Assembly (NCBI RefSeq): GCF_003573695.1
Contig: NC_039359.1
Span: forward strand, 138,905,939 to 138,969,938
Source: Papaver somniferum
Taxonomy: Eukaryota > Streptophyta > Magnoliopsida > Ranunculales > Papaveraceae
Length of the DNA: 64,000 nucleotides
Reading direction: 5' to 3'
Shown: one piece after another, positions 56,107 through 64,000 of the stretch
How the letters are laid out: each line of letters starts with the position of its first letter
How positions within the stretch are numbered: position 1 is the first letter of the stretch
Notes under the pieces: model-generated
What the model was told of the DNA's origin: nothing
Database searches by the model: none
What the model saw: the letters and a program-made list of their open reading frames with translations, nothing else
Program-made: the position numbers and the translations under genes

Positions 56107-57656
56107 TCACCATCTCCTTTGAAAGTATTCCCTTTCAATGTCACAAGCAAATTCGGTAGACCTGTCAAGTTTACCCATTACAGCATTCTTGAAACTAATG
56201 GCTTCTTGAGCTTGAGAACAAGACCTTTGCATTCGGACTCCGCTTAAACTAGCCCTCGATTCCGCAATTTCGCTTAATGATAGTCTCTTCCTTGAACCTG
56301 TATCAGGCCTTTGTTTAGGAGCACTGTACGATCTAACTTTCGCCTTGAACGATTGTGTATTTGCCATGTAATTTGGGAAATTCGAGTACGGTCTAAACAA
56401 CCTCTCCGTGCAAACGCTCTTCGCTGGCGTGGCCGGAGCGCAGGAATTCACAAACCGGGGAGTGCTCTGAGCAGTGGAGAATCTGCACTCATCGGCTGCC
56501 AATGCCCAATCGAACTCATGGAAATTCCTGCAATCCGGTATTGACATTCTTGCTGGAATTGGACATGCCTGCAATCTTGGAGAATCGATTCTCGGCGCTG
56601 GATTACACGGGTCTTCCCCGTACTCTGATATTGAATTGTTTGGTGTTCTCCTAGACCGTGACTTCGGCCTACACGTATCGATTTCGACAATCTTAGGAGT
56701 CTCTTCAAATGTATTATTAATAATCGCAGCTTCAAGTGATGCTGATAGTCTCCTGCTATGAATTGATGCAGTGTGCTCACTTCTTGCATCATCATATCTT
56801 TCCTGAAATTCAAGTACACATAAGAATTCAGTACAAAATCAAAATCGAAATAGAACAACCCCAATTCCCGAACAACCTTGCACATTCAACATTAAGCTAA
56901 TGCTCCATAATAACAGTAAGAAAAAGTGAATTTTGATCTTACAGTGGACCGGCGAGGCCGGAATTCCGGGTAAGGTCTTTGTTCTTGATTGAGTTGCTGA
57001 CGGGCTTTCTGAGATCGAACAGTTAATTGAGCTCTGATAAGAGCTTGCATACTATGTAGAGTTGCATCAGCTTGTTTTCGAACTAAATAACCTCTAACAA
57101 GTGCTTGCAGCTTCACTAATCCTTTTAGTGCTCTTAATGCTTTCCTTGCCTGTAATCAAAATCACAACTCAATTCATTCAACTGGATCTAATCAAGTACT
57201 AATCAGAATAACCCAAATCAAGAAACCAAATCTCAAAAGAAAGAATGAAAATGAGAATCATATTGTACTTACTAAATAGCCTCTGAACACAGTTTGAATC
57301 CTAATAGCAGCCCATTTCTCATTAACACCATTAAACAAAGTACCTCTACCATGACTAGTAAGTCTAACAACAGCAACATCATGTTTGTTTTGTTCATTCT
57401 CTGTTTCACTGTAATAAGAAGAAGATTTGACCCATGTTGCTGTTGTGGTTGTTGTCTCTGTTTCTTCATCATTATCATCAACCGGATTGTTATAATTACT
57501 CTCCGGAAAATGACCAACACAAACTGAATCTCTAACTGATTTCCCAAAACTCCATCTCTTCTTATCTCTCTGATCACTCAAATTTGATGAGAAATTCTTA
57601 TCTTTTTCTTTCTTCATTCCTAAAAAATTCTTAAACCATCTTGTTGCTTTCCCCAT
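56107..57656 (-). CDS. IQD family calmodulin-binding protein, three exons
   Basis: Exons on the minus strand: 57273-57656, 56943-57149 and 56107-56802 (128, 69 and 231 codons; 428 residues). All introns are GT-AG, and codon phase is kept throughout. The start [13 protein letters not shown] is the usual IQD opening; an upstream in-frame ATG at 57672 is less likely. The IQ67 region spans residues about 113-180: [18 protein letters not shown], then [16 protein letters not shown], then [11 protein letters not shown], three IQ motifs. Intron 1 falls within the first, at the position conserved across the family. The C-terminus has the DUF4005 words [11 protein letters not shown] and KRLSLSEI. Family members bind calmodulin and act as scaffolds at microtubules, membrane or nucleus. 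It is closest in look to the IQD22-24 group, by memory. No defect seen. Confidence 0.93.
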
Positions 57657-58730
57657 TTTTTTATCTTGATACAACCAAACTCTGATGAAGAACCAAAAAC
57701 AGAGTTTTTCAGTTAGAAATACCCAAAAAAAAATTCAAAAATGAAATCTTAAGTGTTGCTATCAGAATTAAGATAGACTACTACTCTTATTTATGAATTG
57801 CGTCTTCCATATTTCAAACAGACTACTCTGATAATGACAGAGTAGAGAGATAGGGAGAGATAGAGAGAGAGAGAGTCAGAGGGAGATAGAATATGAAAGC
57901 CACAAGTCTAAAATAAGAACTCGGAAAATTTGGGAAAAAAAACCTGTCAAGACTCGTGAATAACTGCATTATAAGACAAGAAAAGATGCTACAGAAAGAT
58001 ACAGAGCAAAGATTAGATTAGATTACTCTAAACCTTAATTAACTAAACACAAAAACCTCAGACCAAAACAGAGCAATTTTTTTTAATCAAGAAAAAAAAT
58101 TACAGTTTAAGTAAGAAAACAAAAAACCCACTAACCCCATTAGTGTAATTTTTTAAAAAAACCCAGATTTTGTTTTTGGTTTCTCTCACTTTGAACGAGA
58201 GAAATAAAAGTTTAAATTTTTTGTACAGAAAGAAAGATACCATAGCACAACCAGGGCACCACCTCAGTAGTAGTGAAGTGTTGTTCTCATCAGCAAAAAC
58301 TGACAATCTCGTGAATCTCTTTCAATTTCCTTCTTTTACCCCTTCTCTGCAACTGTTCATTTTTTTCAATAACTACTCATTTATCCATTTTTAACTTCCT
58401 CAAATCAAAAAAAAAGAAAGAAGAAGAGGGTTCTGTATAAAAATTGTACCTTTTGCTCTGATTCAAACCATTAATGTTTCTTGCTCTCATTAAGACAATA
58501 AAAGGGGTATCTTGATTTATCTTTTTTTCTGACTCAAAAACTCTGCAAGTTACTCTGTTTATAGGTTTATAGATTTGATCTTTCTTTTGCCGTTGATTAC
58601 CGTATCTTGTTTTTATTACAGAAAATTCTTCTTTGATTCGTTGTGGTTGTTATTTTGAAAATCTTTTCTGAAAATCCAACCAAACAGATATGAGAAATCT
58701 TTTGCTAACGAGTTTTTGACAGTCAAAATG
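57657..58730 (-). promoter_or_regulatory. IQD 5' region: leader and likely promoter
   Basis: Upstream of the IQD start on the minus strand. A TTCTTCATCAG acceptor-like site lies about 25 bases before the ATG, so a 5' UTR intron is possible. A GA-rich microsatellite (57841-57890) and pyrimidine-rich stretches (58160-58220 and beyond, viewed on minus) are typical of plant leaders. I cannot place the transcription start. Confidence 0.45.
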
Positions 58731-59000
58731 GAGTACTATTTTTGAAATGGTTGTTTCCTTTCCTTTTTTTAACTGATGGAGATCAAATGATATATATTGT
58801 CAGAGCAACCATGTTTAAGTTCAGACTATATCAGTCAATTCTGCATCGTACAGTCAATGGTCAATGTACACTTACCATCTTGATTCTAGGGCTCAAAAAT
58901 ACTGCCCACACTCTACCCTTTAACAAAGTACGTACCTATAGCCCTGCTGGGATATCAAATGATGGGGAGCACTGGACATAGTGGCATGCCACTCTCAAAA
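58731..59000. other. Intergenic, nothing recognised
   Basis: A short open stretch at 58742-58981 has no homology I can see. No mobile-element ends. Confidence 0.5.
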
Positions 59001-59031
59001 TAGGTACTTAGAGCAATCACAGTGGGCGATC
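59001..59031. repeat. 31-bp TSD, left copy
   Basis: It matches 59505-59535 with one difference. It starts TAGGTACTTAGAGCAA and ends GTGGGCGATC, so it includes the first 17 bases of MITE1. Confidence 0.9.
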
Positions 59032-59504
59032 TTTTTTTTTTTTTTTTTTTTTTTTTTGAGACAAAACTAATTCATTGAAACATATAACATGTTTGATGAA
59101 ATCAACTTATTATCCCATAACCAATGATTGTATTTAGCTACTCATAACTATGAAGTTCATCATAATTAATAATCAAATGAAAAAGATGAAAACAAAATGA
59201 AAACAAATCCTAATCGCCGCTCTCCAATACTCCAAGTAAAAAATACCTGATATCAAGAGGAAGGAGAAAACGTTCCTTTTTGTAGCTTTTCTCTAAACTA
59301 AGATCCAAGTCTTCAAAGTCCATCCACTAGTAGTCCACCAAGCCCATACATCCCACATCTACCATTCAGGCCTTAACCAAAGCTCATAAGCCCATTAACG
59401 TGCTGAGCTTGTCAGTCTTGTGGAATGACAAGCAACTCCAGCATTAGTAAACAATCCAGCAACACCTTATTACTTGAACCACCAGTTACAGCTCTAAGTA
59501 CATA
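59032..59504 (-). mobile_element. LINE4: 3' fragment of a LINE
   Basis: Minus strand, ending ATGAATTAGTTTTGTCTC followed by a long A tail (T run 59032-59057). This resembles plant LINE 3' ends. The body has no clear domain. It is bounded by 31-bp direct repeats, so it inserted into the edge of MITE1. Confidence 0.72.
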
Positions 59505-59514
59505 TAGGTACTTA

Positions 59515-59948
59515 GAGCAACCACAGTGGGCGATCAAACCCATAAATATGATCTAGCAACGAGACGTAGTGGGACGGACTAAAGAGCAAAAGCCTGACTA
59601 TAACCAAATCATAGACTATATTTGGTCCGGGACCAAGACCAAACCCAAATATAGTCGAGCGAACTTAAAATGTACGCTTGTTAACGGGCGAACGTATAAT
59701 GTACGTTTCATGTGGGGCGGTTGTATAGTCCCCGTTCCATGAGTTGTTGTGTATGGATCACCTTATAACTTCGCCTGGCTACTTATCAGTCGTACATTAT
59801 ACGCCCGCATAACATATGGTCTAACACTATATCTCCGCCTGATCATATATAATCCAGTACCGTAGCGTTAGAACACGGACTAAACCCAAATTTTGATCTT
59901 TTTTTTGTTCTTTACTCTTTGGTTTTGATCGCACCACTGCAGTTGCTC
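59515..59948. mobile_element. MITE1, PIF/Harbinger (Tourist)-like
   Basis: It begins GAGCAACCACAGTGGGCGATC and ends GATCGCACCACTGCAGTTGCTC; these are imperfect terminal inverted repeats of about 25 bp. TTA lies on both sides (59512-59514 and 59949-59951). At 434 bp with no coding capacity it fits a MITE. The superfamily is inferred from the TTA duplication. Confidence 0.85.
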
Positions 59949-60062
59949 TTAGTGACCTCGCAATAAGGATTGGAAGTTCAGGTGGGCTAAAACAATAAAA
60001 CATACTAAAGTTTTTATTTTTCTCGGCTATAATTTTTTTTTTTTCCTCTGAATATGTTATTT

Positions 60063-60078
60063 TTGAGAAAGAATAAAA
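60063..60078. repeat. 16-bp TSD, left copy
   Basis: TTGAGAAAGAATAAAA, identical to 60394-60409. Confidence 0.9.
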
Positions 60079-60393
60079 TTAAAACCAAAAGGCTCTAAGT
60101 CTAAGTGTTCCGATCCGCAAAAATTCTGATAAACCATCATTGGAAGGATTTGTATTCTGAAAGAAATTAAAATATGTTCTAGGGTTATGGATCATGTCTC
60201 AACGATCCAAGTTCTTCTCCCGTATGTAAGCAGGTGTTACGATCATTATCACACGTGATTCTGCTAACTAAGATTATGTTGTTGAAGATTTGTTACTTGA
60301 TCTTTGAAAGTAGTTTGCAGTCATTCCTCTTGTATTTAAGTTGTGGTGTTCTGTAATGTCAGGTTTACTAACTGCTTTTATCTATTAAAAAAA
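60079..60393 (+). mobile_element. Retroposed insert of unknown source
   Basis: 315 bp with an A7 run at its right end and identical 16-bp TSDs, the marks of LINE-driven retroposition. Its last part resembles an mRNA 3' end (TTGTGGTGTTCTGTAATG). No coding domain, box A or box B was found, so a 5'-truncated processed mRNA copy or a LINE tail are both possible. Confidence 0.7.
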
Positions 60394-60409
60394 TTGAGAA
60401 AGAATAAAA

Positions 60410-61800
60410 CTGGATGCGTCATAGAAATTTGGAGGTTGCTAGAACATCGCCAACCACTCCAAGTTTTGTTACTAGTGTTACATCATCCATTGAGAAAAAC
60501 TTTCGTAGGTTTTTGTTATTATTTTACTCCGAAAGATGTGATTATGATCCTAGTTAATAAATTTATACCTTTTTCGTGAATCCGTTTATATCATCCGTAC
60601 CTTCGAAACCCTGACTTAGGTTTGCGAATTTCAAACCTAAAACGAATTATATGCGTATTTACGAACTACCAAACTGTACGACATATATAATACTTTGCGA
60701 CTTCATCATCAATATATCATTTTCTATCATATTTTTGACGTTTAAAATTTTATATAAACTAATCTTAGCTCAGTGCCACAAATATACATGTTACATATTG
60801 ATTATATTGCATATATCATCTGTATAGTACCCGTTTTCAAGTTTTGCATGTTATTTAAAATTCATGAGATGTGGTTTGAATAACCCGACGATTGGAAATT
60901 GTCGTTGTACTTGAAAATCTTACTAACCAAAAGCGATTATAAATTAAGGAAAAATTACTACTACGGTGAAGGCGAGAATCACCATTAACGATGAAGGCAA
61001 GAAGCACTTACAATGAAGACAATAAAAATAAACCCCAAAAGAACTAAAAACTCAAAGAAAAATAAGAAACCACATTTGGGGATGCTACCACAAATATAAC
61101 TGGTTAAAGAGGGCTGGAATTTGGCTAAATGGGCCCTTTTTAGGGGTGAAAAAACCATACTGTCTTTTATCATAATAACAATAAAATAACTAAAACTTGA
61201 ATCATTTTGTATCCCATATTTTCTCTTTTTCTTCATAGTGATGACTTTTCCTCTTCTTCGTAACTTCTTCTTTCTTCCATTACTTTTTTAATTAATCATC
61301 GAATCTAAAGAAATTTCGTTAATTAATACTTTCTATAAAAATAAAATTGTGAATGAAATCATCGATTAATATTTTGATTGATTTTTCCGGGTATATATCA
61401 AAAAATTAGAATTAGAATTCCAGTTTCAAGGTCTGTTTGCATTGTCTTCATGATGAATTCAATGTCGTTTTTTCTTTTTTTTTTTACATGTCAAGAATTG
61501 ACATTGTTTTTTTTTATGTCGGCATAGAGACACAAAGTCTATGTTATGAAAATGTCTAGTGTCGGCATTGTCGTGTCAAATTTCATCTATACCGACTGCA
61601 CGATGAGACAATCGACATTGGGTTAACAAATCATAGCACTGTCTATATTCGCAAATCAGGAATAACTTCCATCTTCTTATATTAAATCTCTCATAAGTAA
61701 AATGCAAATATGCTAGTACATATCTATTATCGACCGTGAATCAATATCTCTGTATAGAAATTAAACATTTTCGGCATTGTCGACAATGAACAAATAATGC
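60410..61800. other. Intergenic, AT-rich
   Basis: No gene recognised. Near 60955-61010 three imperfect copies of a 'GGTGAAGGCGAGAA' type phrase occur. From about 61470 the words CGACATTG and GTCGGCAT recur (see findings). Confidence 0.5.
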
Positions 61801-62163
61801 TTGTGGGATATCTACAATAACACTGAGAGGAATGAGAGAGAGATTGAAACACACACAAATTAAACTCTATATTAATAGAAATCTTCAACATATTTTACAA
61901 TAGAAAACTAACCTTTATATAGGCAGTAACTCAAAACCCTATAATACTCTCATCATCCAAGTCACACATTTGAACATGTTTAGTATTTTCCTAAAGACTA
62001 GGACACTAACAAATAATTATTCAAATTTCCAAATATTCAAATATCAAACAGAATTATCCTAAATCTAATATTTGAATTGTAATTCCAACACCCTCACGTA
62101 AATCTAATATTCAAAATTGAGAAGAAGCATATTTGAATTACGAGAGGGTGTTGGAATTACAAT
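61801..62163 (-). mobile_element. LTR-like fragment with hairpin end
   Basis: 61802-62090 looks like a complete short copia LTR on the minus strand, TGTTGGAATTACAA...GATATCCCACA. It is followed by 73 bases whose end (62144-62163) is the exact reverse complement of 62076-62095. The 5-mer AATGC flanks the whole unit (61796-61800 and 62164-62168). It is either a rearranged solo LTR or an LTR with a sliver of interior. Confidence 0.65.
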
Positions 62164-62375
62164 AATGCCGACTTTGGTTCAAGGCTATGCCGACTTATAA
62201 CGTTGTCGTAATATCAAGAGCCAGTAGGCATTGATGGTGAAGATTAACTCTATGCCGACTGCACTATCAACTTTCGACATTGTCATCATCATTTCGACAA
62301 TGTTGACTGTACCTGGTAAACCGGGGATACCTGATGTCGGTATGGATAAATGATGAAGACAACACCGATTCTTAA

Positions 62376-62759
62376 GAACATCTCCAATAGAATGTGGAAG
62401 ATTTATTTTTTAATGACACATAAGATTTTAGACCTTCATTTAAACAAATCCATCTCCCATAGTAGGTACTACAAAACAGGAGGGATGAAATATTAATTTT
62501 GAAGGTTTTAAAGAAAGTCTTATTTAGACCTTCACAATGACTTCCATGTCATATTTTTGATTTTTTATAATTAATTAAAATATGATTAAACAGTTAAGAT
62601 TTCATCACACAAGATTTTTTAAGGGTTAAACCTCTATATTATTGGAGATAGTTTATTAGTTATGGGGTCCTATTTTATTTCTATGTGTAAATCCTCCTTA
62701 ATAAGGATCTTAATAAAAATTCCACGTAGGATTTTTAACACTCACTATTGGAGATGCTC
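62376..62759. mobile_element. MITE2, PIF/Harbinger (Tourist)-like
   Basis: Starts GAACATCTCCAATAG and ends CTATTGGAGATGCTC (terminal inverted repeats with one mismatch), with TAA on each side (62373-62375 and 62760-62762). It is 384 bp, AT-rich and noncoding. The GAGCATCTCCAATAG end is very common in plant Tourist-type MITEs. Confidence 0.9.
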
Positions 62760-62762
62760 TAA

Positions 62763-64000
62763 GAGTTGGCATTGTATTCATCATTCACATATGCCAAGTG
62801 GAACTATGTTTCTTCATTTTTTTTTGCGAATCAAAATCCAAAAAGTGACATTTATCCTGATTCAGAATATTTTGTTTCTTCACTTTATCGTCACTAAAAT
62901 CTATAATTTCTCATAAATTTCCAAAAATCCTCCAAATGCGGTTTCAAAAACAACTTTAAAAAAAAATCTTATAAATAAAACTCTAAAATACTAAAATCTT
63001 TGCTCAGATCTAGTCCGCTGAGATTAGATCTGAACAAGCAATGAGGGAGGTTAGGATTGGTTCTTTATTTTTCTTGTGAGAAGAGAGGATTATCGTCTTC
63101 ATAACTAGGATTATGAATACCATAAATCAGTAAACTTCACATTTTCTTATTAGTTTTTTCTTTTTTGATGTATGCATTTTGTTGATAGGAGATTAGGTTA
63201 CAATTTGTTGCTGAGCTCATTTACTGTATTTTCCACTAGTTTTTTTTGGATGGGCAAAGAATTATTGTTCTTTTGTTGCACTTCTTGGCTCATAACTTTT
63301 TTTTTTCTCTTACAAACATAATCCGATAGATATTGAGTTCCATCCATCAATCAAGAAAATAAAATGTACTTCATTTTAGTCCACGTCTAAACGGGTCTTC
63401 AATTTCTAATAAGTCTTGAGATAGCTGGCATACAATGCCATAATCCGGCCAATTCAATAAACAAGTCAGATGCTCCTTGAGTAATTCCTAATACAAAATT
63501 TCAAATGTGTTCATTTGGGGAATATTGCCAAATACTAATTAAAGTTCAAAAGTTCCCACTTAAATGAGCCTGTGGTTTTTGTACATAATTGAACTGGCCT
63601 AGGTCTTCACACTTTACATAGGCCATAACGAGCATAGATATAGACAGTCTTAAGCAGATATACTGCTGCTTCCGTCACTCTCTCGTACGGACTTCTCAGG
63701 ACTTTTTAACTCCGGTTGAAGGAAAATTATAGTGCCCTATCGTATACTTTGGGTTAACAGTTATGATTTGCAAACGCATCAATGCTAAAATTGACCTGTT
63801 TTGGCCATTAATGCAAAACCGGCCCGCCGTATACCAATTTATGGCTTGTTTAACTACCTTGCATGTTCAGGGATTTGGTGTCATTGATGTGCATGTCCAT
63901 TTGCTAGCGATACACCAAAGTCCCTGCTAATTGCCCTTGATCCTTTGTGACATTTTTGCTTTCTCTAGTGTCTGGATTAATTTGAATTTGAGGATGCTGA
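62763..64000. other. Intergenic, nothing recognised
   Basis: AT-rich with a short inverted repeat around 63006-63032 (CAGATCTAGTC / GATTAGATCTG). No gene, element end or RNA gene recognised to the window edge. Confidence 0.5.

Noticed and set aside
56448..56885. 145-codon frame overlapping IQD exon 3
   Set aside because: Same strand but another frame; the exon frame has IQD motifs and correct splice sites, so this is a shadow.
57272..57577. 101-codon Met/Leu/Gln-rich frame in IQD exon 1
   Set aside because: Off-frame shadow of the IQD coding sequence; low-complexity residues come from the Thr-rich codons.
58742..58981. 79-codon frame upstream of the IQD gene
   Set aside because: No recognisable domain and no splice or codon support; treated as chance.
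60343..60579. 78-codon frame across the retrocopy edge
   Set aside because: It has no ATG at its start and crosses the TSD junction, so it is accidental.
1..64000. Endogenous pararetrovirus or other integrated virus
   Set aside because: All RT remnants fit LINE or Ty1/copia order and have LTR/PBS/PPT or poly-A context; no movement-protein or coat-protein motif was seen.

Overview
The window is nuclear DNA from a flowering plant. It holds one gene with plant-type GT-AG introns (an IQD calmodulin-binding protein) embedded in nested retrotransposons. Several LTR families look like ones I associate with Ranunculales/Papaveraceae (poppy-like genomes), but that is recollection and not proof. There is no bacterial operon, CRISPR array, tRNA or rRNA gene.

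Layout, 1-50994: almost all of this stretch is one decayed LINE (LINE2, + strand, poly-A at 50983-50994) cut into pieces by later insertions. Target-site duplications (TSDs) and matching broken ends give the order. (i) A Ty1/copia element J (2290-16969, + strand) lies in LINE2. J was itself hit by LINE1 (1-2289), by a complete non-autonomous copia element B (4726-13110, - strand, TSD CTTTC) and by a solo LTR I (14297-16771, TSD CCAAG). (ii) A solo LTR E (17382-28378, TSD ATACT) was split by a second solo LTR C (18340-27052, TSD GTCGC). C was split in turn by a young Ty3/gypsy Athila-like element D (19468-26629, TSD ATTGT). (iii) A small copia element F (29401-48220, - strand, TSD GAACC) was split by a SIRE-like non-autonomous element A (30727-39379, TSD ATGTG) and by copia element G (40528-46772, TSD GACTT). 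(iv) A solo LTR H (48925-50541) lies inside the LINE2 RNase H region. No retroelement here has an intact pol, so none looks autonomous.

Layout, 50995-55330: an old locus with a 5'-truncated LINE flanked by a 16-bp TSD. A 1.6-2.0-kb segment beginning at that LINE's tail is present twice in direct orientation. Between the copies lies a broken ribosomal protein eL33 (RPL35A) gene fragment, and a tRNA-type SINE follows the second copy.

Layout, 55330-64000: the three-exon IQD gene (56107-57656, - strand) is the only gene that looks functional. Its flanks hold two PIF/Harbinger-like MITEs, a LINE 3' fragment with an unusually long 31-bp TSD, an unidentified retrocopy with a 16-bp TSD, and a hairpin-ended LTR fragment.

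The least expected signal is in the long (about 2.4 kb) copia LTRs. Two subfamilies share much of their sequence, but each carries a cluster of a different near-palindromic 12-bp word (AGTTCGCGGACT type or GGTATGCGTACC type). The two A/B-type elements keep different leftovers of gag or RT behind related LTRs and a shared, repeat-rich 3' noncoding region. All alignments were done by eye; identities are qualitative unless a count is given.
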